Part shown: positions 36,091 to 46,051 of the stretch, piece by piece
How positions within the stretch are numbered: the stretch's first letter is position 1
How the letters are laid out: every line of letters begins with the position of its first letter
Origin: Xanthocytophaga agilis
GTDB taxonomy: Bacteria; Bacteroidota; Bacteroidia; Cytophagales; 172606-1
Assembly (NCBI RefSeq): GCF_030068605.1
Contig: NZ_JASJOU010000004.1
Coordinates: forward strand, 310,001 to 374,000
DNA: 64,000 nucleotides
Direction of reading: 5' to 3'
Position numbers and translations under genes: made by a program
The notes under the pieces: model-generated
Database searches by the model: none
What the model saw: only the letters and a program-made list of their open reading frames with translations
What the model was told of the DNA's origin: nothing

Positions 36091-37077
36091 ATGAAAAAAG
36101 ATACAAGATTTTTTATAGGTGGAAGCCTGTTGGCTCTCTTGTTGGTGAGCTTTACGTTTTTGCAGAACGATACAAAATGGAAAACGCTTACTCCTGCTAG
36201 TGAACCAGAAGTAAGATGTGAAAATGCCTTTGTGCGGGTGGATAATCAGTTTTACCTGTTTGGTGGACGAAAGAAGGAGTCGATGTATGTTTACAACCCA
36301 GCTTCCAATCAATGGCGTAAACTAGCTTCTGTACCTTTGGAAATGCACCATTTTCAGGCTATTGCCTATAAAGGTGAGATCTACGTATTAGGAGCTTTTA
36401 CAGGCGACTTTCCTCATGAAACACCCATTCCCAATATTTATATTTATAATCCCAAAAAAGATCAGTGGCGTAAGGGGGCTGAAATTCCTGCCAATCGTCG
36501 CAGAGGAGCTGCTGGTGTGACTATCTATAAGAATAAGATTTATCTGGTGAATGGTATTACAGATGGTCATTGGGATGGACATGTAAACTGGCTTGATGAA
36601 TATGACCCTGAAACAGGGAAATGGAGTATTTTACCAGATGCTCCGCATGTTCGTGATCATGTACAGGCTGCTGTATCTGGAAATCAGTTGTTTATTGCTG
36701 GAGGAAGACGTTCTACTCAAAAAATCGGGCATGTACTGGATCTGACTGTTCCGGAAGTAGATATCTATGATTTTACAAAGAAGCAATGGCGTACATTGCC
36801 AAAAGAGCAAAATATACCTACACAGAGAGCTGGTTGTACGTCTGTTACTTTAGGAGATCAGATTATTGTTATTGGAGGAGAGAGTCCACAGAAATTAGCT
36901 CATAATCAAACAGAAGCTTTTGATTTTAAGACTCAATCATGGCATGCTCTAGCGCCTATGCAAACGGGGCGTCATGGAACGCAGGCACTGGTATACAACC
37001 AGAGAATATACATAGCAGCAGGATCTGCCAATCAGGGAGGAGGTCCTGAATTAAGTTCTATTGAAGTGTTTGAATAA
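36091..37077 (+). CDS. Exported Kelch-repeat beta-propeller protein
   Basis: A 328-residue protein with an N-terminal hydrophobic segment (about residues 7-23) serving as signal or anchor. The rest consists of about six Kelch repeats with the pattern FYLFGGRKKES...WRKLASVP, IYVLGAF, IYLVNGI, LFIAGGR, IIVIGGE and IYIAAGS, enough for a six-bladed propeller. Kelch propellers of this type include sialic-acid mutarotases (NanM-like) and sugar-binding proteins. Its position in an operon with a GFOR-like enzyme suggests a sugar-related periplasmic role, for example as a mutarotase or binding partner, but no active-site residues can be assigned. Confidence 0.82.
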   Translation: MKKDTRFFIGGSLLALLLVSFTFLQNDTKWKTLTPASEPEVRCENAFVRVDNQFYLFGGRKKESMYVYNPASNQWRKLASVPLEMHHFQAIAYKGEIYVLGAFTGDFPHETPIPNIYIYNPKKDQWRKGAEIPANRRRGAAGVTIYKNKIYLVNGITDGHWDGHVNWLDEYDPETGKWSILPDAPHVRDHVQAAVSGNQLFIAGGRRSTQKIGHVLDLTVPEVDIYDFTKKQWRTLPKEQNIPTQRAGCTSVTLGDQIIVIGGESPQKLAHNQTEAFDFKTQSWHALAPMQTGRHGTQALVYNQRIYIAAGSANQGGGPELSSIEVFE

Positions 37078-37753
37078 GGCTATTTTTATTGTTCTAAAAG
37101 ATAGCTGTTTTCTTTACGTTTTTCTGGTTGTAAAGTATAGGTAAAATGCTTTTGGAAAATTATCTATAAGACTCAGTTTCTTAAAGTTATAAACCTAAGA
37201 AGAGATTGCAATATCTGTCTTGTTACAAAAAATACTTATAGTATCCGGTAAAATGGAAATAATTAGTCGTTTTACTGATTTACAGACTCAGAAATATATC
37301 TTTTGGGACTAAAATGTAACTCAAAAAGTTAATGGTCACTGGCAAAATAAACGTGGGTTTTATTTTCTTTTCATGTTTACTTCTTTCTGGTTTTTTCAAA
37401 TAAAAGAAAATCTGTCAAATGCTAAAATAAAAATACTGTATAATTTGAAATGTGACTGCGTAATATATATATAGTGAAAGGGGTTGGTCCTAACTATTTT
37501 TTTCTGCGAAAAAACAGCCTGTACGGCTGTTTTTTGCTATAATAAGAAAAGGTTGAAGAAATCAATGTTCCTATTGCTGTTCTTCTTTTTTTCTTCTTAT
37601 TGAGTATGAGATAGAATGGTATTTCATTTTTCCTTACGAAATATTACAGACACCTGTAAATGCTCATTATCAGATTGTTGTTGCCTTTGGTTAAAGGTAG
37701 ATTTGCAAAGGTTTATTATTGAAATCTTATTCTTATCTCCAACTACTCCTTGT
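37078..37753. other. Intergenic region upstream of the chemosensory operon, 676 bp
   Basis: Contains AT-rich DNA and one strong terminator at 37509-37535, more than 430 bp after the Kelch stop. No open frame in between looks coding. The stretch could hold a long 3' UTR, a small RNA ending at the terminator, or a leader attenuator for the operon that starts at 37754. Confidence 0.5.
37509..37535 (+). terminator. Intrinsic terminator in the leader of the chemosensory operon
   Basis: Arms AAAAAACAGCC (37509-37519) and GGCTGTTTTTT (37525-37535) with a TGTAC loop. It lies 219 bp before the receptor ATG. Confidence 0.85.
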
Positions 37754-40700
37754 ATGGCAAAGCGCGAATCATCTGTGAAAGCTTCTGAATCTGCTGGCAA
37801 TAAGTCTGCTGAAACATCAAAAAGAGGCAGAAAAAAACATGATACTTCATCAGAAATAGTTGTAGGATTAGATCTGAGCGAAAATACATCGTTTGCAGAA
37901 ATTGAAAAGATGGAAGCCTTAAACAAAGCATTGATTATGCAGGAGGGTGAGTTACGTCAGAGTATGGAAGAGCTTTCTGCTACACAGGAAGAAATGCAGC
38001 GTATTCTGAAAGATGTTGAGGAAAAAAATGCCTTCATTACAGATTTAATTAATGCTACAAATGATTCTATTATTGCAATTGACTGGAATTACAATGTAGT
38101 TGTATGTAATCAAAAAATTAAAGATACCTATAAACCTTATGGGTTAACTGTTGATAAAGGATTTCCTATTCTGCAGATATTTGGAGATGAGCAGAAAGAA
38201 ATATATAAAGGTTATTATAACCGTGCATTGGCAGGTGAGTCCTTTGAGATTACTGAAAAGTTTGATTTATATGGCACCCTGCAATATTTTGTTCAGACTT
38301 ACAGCCCACTAAAAGATGATAGTGGAGCTGTAATTGCTATTGTCATTTTTGCCAAAGAAATAACTGAAACAATTCAGGCTAAGGAACAAGCTGAGACTTT
38401 GTTACAGGACGCACAAACACATGCAGAGCAGCTCAAAGCACAGGAGGAAGAATTACGCCAGAATATGGAGGAAATTTCTGCCACGCAGGAAGAAATGCAG
38501 CGCTTGTTAAGTGATGTACAAAAGAAGGAAACAGAAGTACGTGAACTGATCAACATCTCTAGTGATTCTATTCTCACATTAGACAGACATTATACACTTG
38601 TTCACTTTAACAGTGTTTTGGTAGAAACTCTACAAGGGTTTAAGGTTGAAAAAGGGTTTAACATCATGCAAATGTTTAGCCCCGAAGAGCAGATTGAGAA
38701 AAAGAAAATATATGATCGTGTGTTTGCAGGTGAGGTTGTTGAGTCTATCGATCATTTGAAAACTTCTGGTCAGGATAGTTACTACAGTGTAAAACATGCT
38801 CCTCTATTTGATGAAAATAAAGAAGTAACATCCATTGCTATCTATGCAAGTGATATAACTGCATTGTACAAAGCTAAACAGGATGCAGAAACCCTGGCAA
38901 GAGAAGCACAGGAACAGACTGATGCGCTTAAGGCACAGGAAGAGGAATTGCGCCAGAACATGGAAGAGATGGCTGCTACTCAGGAAGAAATGTTGCGAAA
39001 AGAGCAGGAGTTGGTAGGGCAAAACAGTGCTTTGAACAACGCTGCCATTGTTTCGGAAGTAGATCTGCAGGGAAATATTATTTTCGTTAACGATGAGTTT
39101 TGTCGTGTCGCCAAATACACAAGAGAGGAACTTATTGGTCAGAAACAGAGTATTGTTCGTCACCCGGATATGCCTGCTTCTTTGTATGAAGATTTATGGC
39201 GCACGATTTCAAGAGGGAAAGTATGGAAGGGCGAAATTAAAAACAAAGCCAAAGATGGTTCTGCGTATTGGGTAGATGTGACTATTACGCCAGTATTAGG
39301 TAGTAATGGAAAACCGATCAAATATATAGGGGTTCGTTTTGATATCACGACACAAAAAGAACAACGCAGTGAGATAGATGCCATGATGAATGCGATTGAC
39401 TCTTCATACGCATCTGCAGAGTATCTGAAAGATGGTACTGTATTGAATGCAAACTCGTTGTTTTTAGAGACGATGGGATATGACTCGCTGAGTGAACTTA
39501 GGGGGAAGCATCATCGCACATTGGTAGATGCGTCTTATGGACAAAGTGCAGAGTATAACGAGTTCTGGAATAATCTTTCCAATGGCATAGCTCAGTCAGG
39601 AGATTTTAAATGTATATCACGTAAGGGTAAAGAAGTCTGGATTGCGTCTACCTATACACCTGTATTGGACCCTACTGGCAAAGTAGTAAAACTGCTACAA
39701 CTGGCCACAGATGTGACTGCACAAAAGATAAGAAACGCAGATTATAAAGGCCAGTTAGAAGCTGTTGGTAAGGCCAATGCTGTAATTGAATTTAATATGG
39801 ATGGTACTATCATTACTGCAAATGAAAACTTCCTGAAAACAGTAGGATACACATTGGAGGAAATTAAGGGAAGGCACCATCGTATATTTATAGATTCTGA
39901 ATATGCTGCCAGTTATGAATATAAGGCTTTCTGGGAGAAGTTGAACCGTGGAGAGTTTGATGCCGCAACGTACAAACGTATTAGTAAGGACAAGAAAGAT
40001 GTGTTTATACAGGCTAGCTATAACCCAATCTTTGATTTAAATGGAAAGCCATTTAAGATTGTAAAATATGCTACAGATGTAACCAATTTCACTGTAGGCT
40101 TCCAGGCTGCTACCAAGTTTATAGAAGAAATCAAAAAAGGCAATCTGGATGCAGAAATGGAGCTGCAGGGTCTAACGCTGGATGGAGATATTGCTCAGGT
40201 GATTGCTACCTTGAGAGGTTTGAAGCAGATGTTGAAAGAGCTGATTACTGAAATCAATCGTCTGGTAAAATCAGCAGGTATGGAAGGACAGCTTAGAGAA
40301 AGACTAACAATCACAGATGTACATGGGATGTGGAAAGAGCTGGGAGATGCATTGAATCTGTTATTGACAAATGTTTCTGCACCAGTACTGGAAATCAATC
40401 GTATTGTAACGGCAATGTCTATGGGAGATCTCACTCAGCAGTTCCAGATGCAGGCCGAAGGAGATTTGAAAGATATGGGTAATGCTATTAACATTGCCTT
40501 GAAAAATATGAACAAGCTCTTCAAAACTATTGAAGAAAATGCAATAACAATCTCGGCAGCTTCTGACCAGATGATGGAAAAATCAGAAGGTATGAAGAGC
40601 AGCATTCTGGAAACAGCTTCTGCTATATCGCAGATGGCAGGTGGTGCACAGGAACAGGCTATTCGCACTGACGAGTCATCTAAACTGGTAGAAGGTATCT

Positions 40701-41446
40701 TACGGGCATCCAATGAGATGGGTGGAAAAGCTGATACGATCAACAAAGCAGCTGAAAAAGGCCAGTCAAGTTGTCAGGAAGGTATAAAGATCATACGGAC
40801 AGTAGTGGATAATATGGGTGAAATCTCAAATTCTGCTAATGTTACGGCCAACTCTATTGATATTCTGACTTCCCGTTCAGAAGAGATTTCAAGCACCTTA
40901 CGGGTCATTACAGACATTGCCGCACAGACTAATCTGCTTGCATTGAATGCTGCTATTGAGGCTGCACGGGCAGGCGATGCCGGTCGTGGATTTGCTGTAG
41001 TGGCAGATGAAATCCGTAAGCTCGCAGAAGATTCCCGCAAATCAGCTATCGATATTGAAAGGGTTGTGAAAGATGTACAGAAAGATACTGCATCTGCTTC
41101 TAAGGCAATAGATAAGATGAAAGACAGTGTGGTCGGTGGAACCCGTGCTACTCAGGATGCACAAACTGTCTTTGAAAGTATCAACATGTCAAGTAACGAC
41201 ACTTTAACTTTATCAAAACAGGTACAAGAGGCTACAAAAGAGCAACAGACTAATATTGGTGTAGTTGTAAAAAATATTGAAAAGATTGTTGTGGTGGCCG
41301 AAGAAACTGCGGCTGGTACACAAGAGATGGCTAGCTCTTCAAAGGCATTGAATAATGCAATGAATGATGTATCTGAAACAGGTAAAAATCTTTCAAAGAT
41401 TGCAGAGGAGCTGAAAAAGAGTGTGAGTCAGTTTAAACTGGTATAG
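37754..41446 (+). CDS. Soluble methyl-accepting chemotaxis receptor with five PAS domains
   Basis: A 1230-residue receptor without signal peptide or membrane spans, so cytoplasmic. The ATG at 37754 starts a Lys/Ser-rich tail; an in-frame ATG at 37616 would add 46 Cys-rich residues and is not used. PAS domains lie at about 90-210, 263-385, 424-545, 545-670 and 670-790. Helical linkers with EELRQxMEExxATQEEM occur near residues 76, 243 and 408, one per roughly 166-residue module. PAS4 and PAS5 share a G(K/R)HHR(T/I)(L/F)(V/I)D motif and resemble Aer/BdlA-type PAS domains. A HAMP-like segment (about 790-940) leads to the signalling domain with [21 protein letters not shown] at the hairpin tip near 1055. 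No C-terminal NWETF-type CheR tether is present. Ligand could be a flavin, haem or a small molecule. Confidence 0.9.
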   Translation: MAKRESSVKASESAGNKSAETSKRGRKKHDTSSEIVVGLDLSENTSFAEIEKMEALNKALIMQEGELRQSMEELSATQEEMQRILKDVEEKNAFITDLINATNDSIIAIDWNYNVVVCNQKIKDTYKPYGLTVDKGFPILQIFGDEQKEIYKGYYNRALAGESFEITEKFDLYGTLQYFVQTYSPLKDDSGAVIAIVIFAKEITETIQAKEQAETLLQDAQTHAEQLKAQEEELRQNMEEISATQEEMQRLLSDVQKKETEVRELINISSDSILTLDRHYTLVHFNSVLVETLQGFKVEKGFNIMQMFSPEEQIEKKKIYDRVFAGEVVESIDHLKTSGQDSYYSVKHAPLFDENKEVTSIAIYASDITALYKAKQDAETLAREAQEQTDALKAQEEELRQNMEEMAATQEEMLRKEQELVGQNSALNNAAIVSEVDLQGNIIFVNDEFCRVAKYTREELIGQKQSIVRHPDMPASLYEDLWRTISRGKVWKGEIKNKAKDGSAYWVDVTITPVLGSNGKPIKYIGVRFDITTQKEQRSEIDAMMNAIDSSYASAEYLKDGTVLNANSLFLETMGYDSLSELRGKHHRTLVDASYGQSAEYNEFWNNLSNGIAQSGDFKCISRKGKEVWIASTYTPVLDPTGKVVKLLQLATDVTAQKIRNADYKGQLEAVGKANAVIEFNMDGTIITANENFLKTVGYTLEEIKGRHHRIFIDSEYAASYEYKAFWEKLNRGEFDAATYKRISKDKKDVFIQASYNPIFDLNGKPFKIVKYATDVTNFTVGFQAATKFIEEIKKGNLDAEMELQGLTLDGDIAQVIATLRGLKQMLKELITEINRLVKSAGMEGQLRERLTITDVHGMWKELGDALNLLLTNVSAPVLEINRIVTAMSMGDLTQQFQMQAEGDLKDMGNAINIALKNMNKLFKTIEENAITISAASDQMMEKSEGMKSSILETASAISQMAGGAQEQAIRTDESSKLVEGILRASNEMGGKADTINKAAEKGQSSCQEGIKIIRTVVDNMGEISNSANVTANSIDILTSRSEEISSTLRVITDIAAQTNLLALNAAIEAARAGDAGRGFAVVADEIRKLAEDSRKSAIDIERVVKDVQKDTASASKAIDKMKDSVVGGTRATQDAQTVFESINMSSNDTLTLSKQVQEATKEQQTNIGVVVKNIEKIVVVAEETAAGTQEMASSSKALNNAMNDVSETGKNLSKIAEELKKSVSQFKLV

Positions 41447-41501
41447 TACGCTTGTAAGATCATACGTAGTGGATTTATGCAACTTTAGTAAAAGTAATTG
41501 T

Positions 41502-42026
41502 ATGGAAGATATCCAAACTGTTCATAAACAAGAAGGAACCAACGCAGTCAAAAGTACTTTTCAGATCATTGTGTTTCGATTGGAAGAGGAAGAGTATGCA
41601 CTTTCCATTGATCAGATTAAAGAAGTAGTTATTACGCCATCCATTGCCCGCATTCCTCTGACTCAGAGTTATATTAAGGGAGTAGGCAATATTCGCGGCA
41701 ATGTACTGGCTATTATGGATCTGGCAGACAAATTTGGAATTTCAACGGAAAAAAATATTACCAGTGGTACACATAAGTATACACTGGTAGTCGCCAGTGA
41801 TGAATACAAAATGGGTATTCTGGTAAAGGATGTACCACAGACACTCAGAGTAACCAAGGATGACATTGACGAATCACCTGCTATTGTGCAGTCCGCCACT
41901 CTGGAAAGCAACTATATCAAAGGGATTATTAAGTCTGGTAACCGAATTATTGTCCTGATAGATATCTTCAAAGTTATCTCAAAAGAAGAACAGAATCTAC
42001 TGGCACGTACTACAGATAAATTATAA
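41502..42026 (+). CDS. cheW: CheW coupling protein
   Basis: A 174-residue protein counted from the ATG at 41502 (an earlier in-frame ATG at 41469 is less likely). It is one CheW domain that links the receptor tip to CheA. Visible family features are VFRLEEEEYALSIDQIKEVV near the N-terminus, the VGNIRGNVLAIMDLADKFG segment, and IKGIIKSGNRIIVLIDIFKV near the C-terminus. It starts 55 bp after the receptor stop and 65 bp before cheY, all in one direction. Confidence 0.92.
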   Translation: MEDIQTVHKQEGTNAVKSTFQIIVFRLEEEEYALSIDQIKEVVITPSIARIPLTQSYIKGVGNIRGNVLAIMDLADKFGISTEKNITSGTHKYTLVVASDEYKMGILVKDVPQTLRVTKDDIDESPAIVQSATLESNYIKGIIKSGNRIIVLIDIFKVISKEEQNLLARTTDKL

Positions 42027-42091
42027 AAACAATTCTTAACCAATGAAGTCTGGGATAAGTCAGCTTCAAAACCATCCGTAATAAATTATAT

Positions 42092-42451
42092 ATGAAAAAG
42101 AAAGTACTTGTAGTTGATGATTCTTTATACATGAGAACACTTATCAAAGATGCTTTATCAGAGGCTGGATTTGAGATTGTAGGGATGGCTGCAACCGGAG
42201 AAGCTGCTATTGACATGGCTATTGAACTTCAGCCGGATATTGTAACACTGGATAACATTCTGCCAGATATGCTGGGAATCGATATTCTGAAAGTATTCAA
42301 GGAGGAAGAGATGCAGTCGAAGGTAGTAATGATTAGTGCTGTAGGTCAACAGTCTGTGGTAGCAGAAGGATTAAGCCTTGGTGCTTCTGATTATATTGTC
42401 AAGCCTTTTACTGCAGAACAACTGGTAGAAGCTATTCGTAAAATAGCCTGA
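42092..42451 (+). CDS. cheY: CheY-like single-domain response regulator
   Basis: A 119-residue receiver with the acidic pocket Asp9/Asp10, phosphoacceptor Asp54 in VTLDNILPDMLG, Ser/Thr in MISAVG and Lys in IVKPF. It has no output domain. CheA would phosphorylate it, and its output target is not encoded here; no flagellar switch gene is in the window. The sequence of the phosphorylation site (TLDNILPD) differs from the classic enteric CheY, as usual in non-flagellate chemosensory systems. It starts 65 bp after cheW and 10 bp before cheB. Confidence 0.9.
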   Translation: MKKKVLVVDDSLYMRTLIKDALSEAGFEIVGMAATGEAAIDMAIELQPDIVTLDNILPDMLGIDILKVFKEEEMQSKVVMISAVGQQSVVAEGLSLGASDYIVKPFTAEQLVEAIRKIA

Positions 42452-42461
42452 TGATTATCAG

Positions 42462-43511
42462 ATGCAGACATCTCCTATACAGGTATTGATAGCAGATGAC
42501 TCCAGCTTCATGCGATTGGTTTTATCTGACATCGTTGGTTCTGACAAGGATCTGAATGTGATCGCTACAGCCGGAAACGGACTTGAGGCATATGAAAAAA
42601 CACGTCAGCTAAAGCCTGATGTGATCTTGATGGATCTGATTATGCCTGAATACGATGGTCTGTATGCTGTTTCCCAGATTATGCGCGATTGTCCTACACC
42701 TATTGTAGTTTTAAGTGGTGCAGGATATTCTAACGAATTAACTGTATTTGATGCAATAAATGCGGGTGCTTTTGATTTTATTCACAAACCTGACAGTACA
42801 CGTAATGCTAAAATACGAGATCTGGAGCATCAACTTACTGCCCGGTTAAAAAGTGCAGTAACTGTAAATAAACAAGGTCTTGCAAAGAAAAACAGCAGGG
42901 AAAACGGACATGCACATACATTTTATTCTCGGCTGGAATATGAAATTCTGACTATCGGATCTTCTACAGGAGGAACAGGTGCCATTGAAGATATTTTGAA
43001 GAAGTTACCAGGGAATTTTCCAATACCTGTGGTTATTGCTCAACATATGCCCAAAGACTTTTTACATTCTTTCAGTAATCGACTGAACGACATACTTCCA
43101 CTGAAAGTAAAAGTTGCAGAAGAAAAAGAATGTATACAACCAGGGATAGTGTATCTGATGCCAGGAAATACCAATACCTATTTAAAAAGAGATATTTTAC
43201 GAAATACTGTATCTGTACAGTTTACGGATAAAAAGTTTCTGGAATACAATGATCCTTCTGTAGATTGTCTGTTTGCATCTGTAGCAGATGTATACAAAGA
43301 AAGAGCACTAGCAGTCATATTGTCAGGTATGGGTAGAGATGGAACCAGAGGGATGGAGCGACTATTTATGGAGAATGCTCATACAATTGCACAGGATGAA
43401 AAAACAAGTGTCATTTTTGGTATGCCTAAGTCTGCTATTGAAAAAGGTGTGATTACAAAGGTACTACCGATATATGATATGGCAGGATACATTGTAAGTT
43501 GTCTTTCCTGA
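42462..43511 (+). CDS. cheB: CheB protein-glutamate methylesterase
   Basis: A 349-residue two-domain protein. Residues 1-125 are a receiver with Asp58 in LMDLIMPEYDG. Residues about 160-349 are the methylesterase domain with the serine in GSSTGGTG (about 167-173), His195 in IAQHMP and Asp293 in LSGMGRDGT, which together form the catalytic triad. It would demethylate or deamidate receptor glutamates, counteracting CheR. It sits between cheY and cheA with a 10-bp gap before it and a 74-bp gap after it. Confidence 0.95.
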   Translation: MQTSPIQVLIADDSSFMRLVLSDIVGSDKDLNVIATAGNGLEAYEKTRQLKPDVILMDLIMPEYDGLYAVSQIMRDCPTPIVVLSGAGYSNELTVFDAINAGAFDFIHKPDSTRNAKIRDLEHQLTARLKSAVTVNKQGLAKKNSRENGHAHTFYSRLEYEILTIGSSTGGTGAIEDILKKLPGNFPIPVVIAQHMPKDFLHSFSNRLNDILPLKVKVAEEKECIQPGIVYLMPGNTNTYLKRDILRNTVSVQFTDKKFLEYNDPSVDCLFASVADVYKERALAVILSGMGRDGTRGMERLFMENAHTIAQDEKTSVIFGMPKSAIEKGVITKVLPIYDMAGYIVSCLS

Positions 43512-43585
43512 TACGTATTCTTAAAACCAACTACACAACTCTTGCAAATAAAATTGCTGATAGATCCCAATAACACCCTGTAAGT

Positions 43586-45385
43586 ATGAAAGGAGACGAC
43601 GAATTAAAAGAGATTTTTTTGGCGGAAGCTCTGGAAAATACTGAGCAGCTAAACAAGCTGTTTACGGATCTGGAAAAAGATAATTCGAATAAGAAGGCGA
43701 TAGATGCGATTTTTCGGATTACCCATACACTGAAAGCCAATGCCGCAGGAATGGGATTTTCTGATCTTGCCACTATGGCTCATACTATGGAAGATGTTTT
43801 TAATGTGATTAAAAGCGGAAACATGGTAATTAATGCCGATATTTTTAATGACCTTTTTAAAGCCAATGATGTTTTGTGTGCTTTGATTGAGCAGATTAAA
43901 ACGCCTGAGAAGGTTGTTAAATTTAAAGGCATTAAAACGAAACTGGAAGTGCTAATCCGGACTAGTAAAGAAAAGCCAGAAGAGAAAATTAGTGAGGAGC
44001 CAGTTAAAATAAATAGTCAAACTGATACGCCTGTCTCTGTTAGTATGCAGGCAGAAGTCAGTTCTGTTATGTCACAGATACCTGTAGAGGACGCAGTGAA
44101 AGAAGTTGAGCAAACAGAACACGAGGAAACTGCCATTGCATTTTCGGACAATATTCATGTTCCAATACGAAAACTGGATAATCTTCTGGATCTGATTGGA
44201 GAGTTAATTATTGAAAAGGATCGTGTAATTGCGATGAATGGGAATAGTGGACGATCCAGACAAAATGATTATGCTCGTTTGCAACGGATAACCTCTGAAC
44301 TGCAATATTCTATCATGGATGTCCGGTTGGTACAGGTGAATGTATTGTTTAATAAATTTCATCGTATTGTCAGGGATGTTGCTGCTCTTGAAAATAAGAA
44401 AGTAGATCTGAGCCTGGAAGGGACAGAAATAGAAATAGATCGGACCATTCTGCAAATTATAAGTGACTCACTGGTACACCTGGTGCGTAATGCAGTTAGC
44501 CATGGTATTGAATCAACACAGGGGCGATTGGCAAGTGGAAAGTCGGAGGCTGGTAAACTGAAATTAGCGGCAAGTAGTGAAAGAGAAGAAATTATCATCA
44601 CTATTACAGATGATGGAAAAGGGATACATGCAGAAACAATAGCAAAAAAGGCAATAGAGAAAGGTATTATCACACGTGAAATGGCCTTGCTCATGAGTGA
44701 AGAAGAGAAGATTCAGTTAATATTTGAACCTGGATTCTCCAGTGCCGAAACTGTTACCGCTGTGTCAGGTAGAGGAGTGGGTATGGATGTGGTTCGAAAG
44801 GCAATAGATTCTATTGGTGGTGTTATTGGGATTGATTCAGTTGTAGGTATAGGTACTACTTTTACATTGCGGATGCCATCTTCTATGGCTGTAAAAGGTG
44901 CTCTTTTGTTTGAACTTCGGACAGGCGATTTTGCTGTGCCTTTATCCTATACAAAAGCTGTAGTTGCTATTCAGAAGAAAGCAATTCGGTCTATAGGGAA
45001 TAACTTGTTTACAACCTATCTGGGCAAGACCATATCACTGGTTTATCTGAATGATTTATTTCAGCTAAAAGATAGAGAAGAGCTGACGAAAGGAGGGGTA
45101 ATGCTTGAATCATATCATAAGACAAATGATGACGAAAAAATTCAGGTGATTATCATCTCATTTAACAATAAAGAAATTGGGTTTGTTGTTGACAAGCTGT
45201 TGCAACAAAAAGAGATTGTGGAAAAGCCCCTCAAAAAACCCCTTGAGAATGTGAAGTTTATCAGCGGGGCCACTATTCTGGGAAATGGTAATGTCTGTCT
45301 GGTAGTAGATGTACCTTCTATTATTCAATCTCTTTTCCGAAATTCTAAAATAACTTCTGTTAAAACTCAACAGGTAGCGGTATGA
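43586..45385 (+). CDS. cheA: CheA chemotaxis histidine kinase
   Basis: A 599-residue kinase. The Hpt (P1) domain spans about 1-105 with phosphoacceptor His47 in ITHTLKANAAG. Residues about 115-190 form a Glu/Val-rich linker rather than a recognisable P2 CheY-binding domain, so phosphotransfer may occur directly. The dimerisation domain (about 190-255; LDNLLDLIGELIIEKDR) and the HATPase (VRNAVSHGIES, DDGKGI, GRGVGMDVV) follow, and a CheW-like P5 domain (about 440-590) ends it. It phosphorylates CheY and CheB. Its last 4 bp overlap the start of the CheC-like gene, so the two are translationally coupled. Confidence 0.95.
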   Translation: MKGDDELKEIFLAEALENTEQLNKLFTDLEKDNSNKKAIDAIFRITHTLKANAAGMGFSDLATMAHTMEDVFNVIKSGNMVINADIFNDLFKANDVLCALIEQIKTPEKVVKFKGIKTKLEVLIRTSKEKPEEKISEEPVKINSQTDTPVSVSMQAEVSSVMSQIPVEDAVKEVEQTEHEETAIAFSDNIHVPIRKLDNLLDLIGELIIEKDRVIAMNGNSGRSRQNDYARLQRITSELQYSIMDVRLVQVNVLFNKFHRIVRDVAALENKKVDLSLEGTEIEIDRTILQIISDSLVHLVRNAVSHGIESTQGRLASGKSEAGKLKLAASSEREEIIITITDDGKGIHAETIAKKAIEKGIITREMALLMSEEEKIQLIFEPGFSSAETVTAVSGRGVGMDVVRKAIDSIGGVIGIDSVVGIGTTFTLRMPSSMAVKGALLFELRTGDFAVPLSYTKAVVAIQKKAIRSIGNNLFTTYLGKTISLVYLNDLFQLKDREELTKGGVMLESYHKTNDDEKIQVIIISFNNKEIGFVVDKLLQQKEIVEKPLKKPLENVKFISGATILGNGNVCLVVDVPSIIQSLFRNSKITSVKTQQVAV

Positions 45386-45963
45386 CGAATGTATTTAATG
45401 ATTATGATGTAGCTGCTGTCCGTGACCTTATGAATGGTGCATTGTTACAAGCTGCTGATGCCTTTTCGAAAATGGTGAACGATACCTTGGAAGTAAAAGA
45501 GGTTAATTTGATGTGTACTCAGCCTGTAGATCTGTTTGGACATTATACAGAAGCATTTTTGCTTACTACAGAAGTAAAGGGTGAAATTCAGGGTAAGAGT
45601 TATTTGTTACTGGACAATGACGAAGCACAGGTTGCTATAGCAAAGATGCGGGTTAATGATCCCTTCAATGCAGATGAACTGACTATATTCCAGAAATCTG
45701 CCTTGCTGGAACTGGACAATGTATTATCTGCAGCTGCATTAACCTGGGTGGCCAACCGACTGAATATATTTTGTTATGGAGATGTGCCTCATCTGCAAAA
45801 GCTTACTCACACAGAAATTCAATCATTTTTTAAAACAGAGGCAAATACAAGTTCCTGGATCATTCAAAGTAAGTTATACTCACACAAAGACCAAACAAGC
45901 CCTTCCTTTATCTGGCTTTTTGAACCAGATATGATTTATGCTATAAAAAAATCTACTAAGTAA
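45382..45963 (+). CDS. cheC: CheC-type CheY-P phosphatase
   Basis: A 193-residue protein. It has one copy of the CheC phosphatase signature [DS]xxxExxN-x22-P, exactly matched by Ser106, Glu110, Asn113 and Pro136. The matching N-terminal site (VRDLMNGA near residue 14) has lost the pattern, with Asp instead of Glu and no spaced proline. It is therefore a single-site phosphatase, closer to class III CheC than to two-site CheC or FliY. Its ATG overlaps the cheA stop by 4 bp (ATGA). No cheD is seen in the window. It would reset the phospho-CheY signal. CheX is the alternative assignment but CheX usually carries the second motif. Confidence 0.82.
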   Translation: MTNVFNDYDVAAVRDLMNGALLQAADAFSKMVNDTLEVKEVNLMCTQPVDLFGHYTEAFLLTTEVKGEIQGKSYLLLDNDEAQVAIAKMRVNDPFNADELTIFQKSALLELDNVLSAAALTWVANRLNIFCYGDVPHLQKLTHTEIQSFFKTEANTSSWIIQSKLYSHKDQTSPSFIWLFEPDMIYAIKKSTK

Positions 45964-46051
45964 GATGTAGGGGATAATTGCACAATATGCATAAATATAC
46001 TTGCTTACTTTTGTTTAAGATCAAATGAGATATTACAACTGATTACCTTTT

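Noticed and set aside
37616-37753. N-terminal extension of the chemoreceptor from an ATG at 37616
   Set aside because: The 46 extra residues are Cys-rich and unlike the charged tail from 37754 onward, and no span or signal peptide fits the soluble receptor.
45382-45963. Calling the phosphatase CheX
   Set aside because: Only one phosphatase signature is intact and it is in the C-terminal half; the exact [DS]xxxExxN-x22-P match favours CheC, although CheX-like divergence cannot be excluded.
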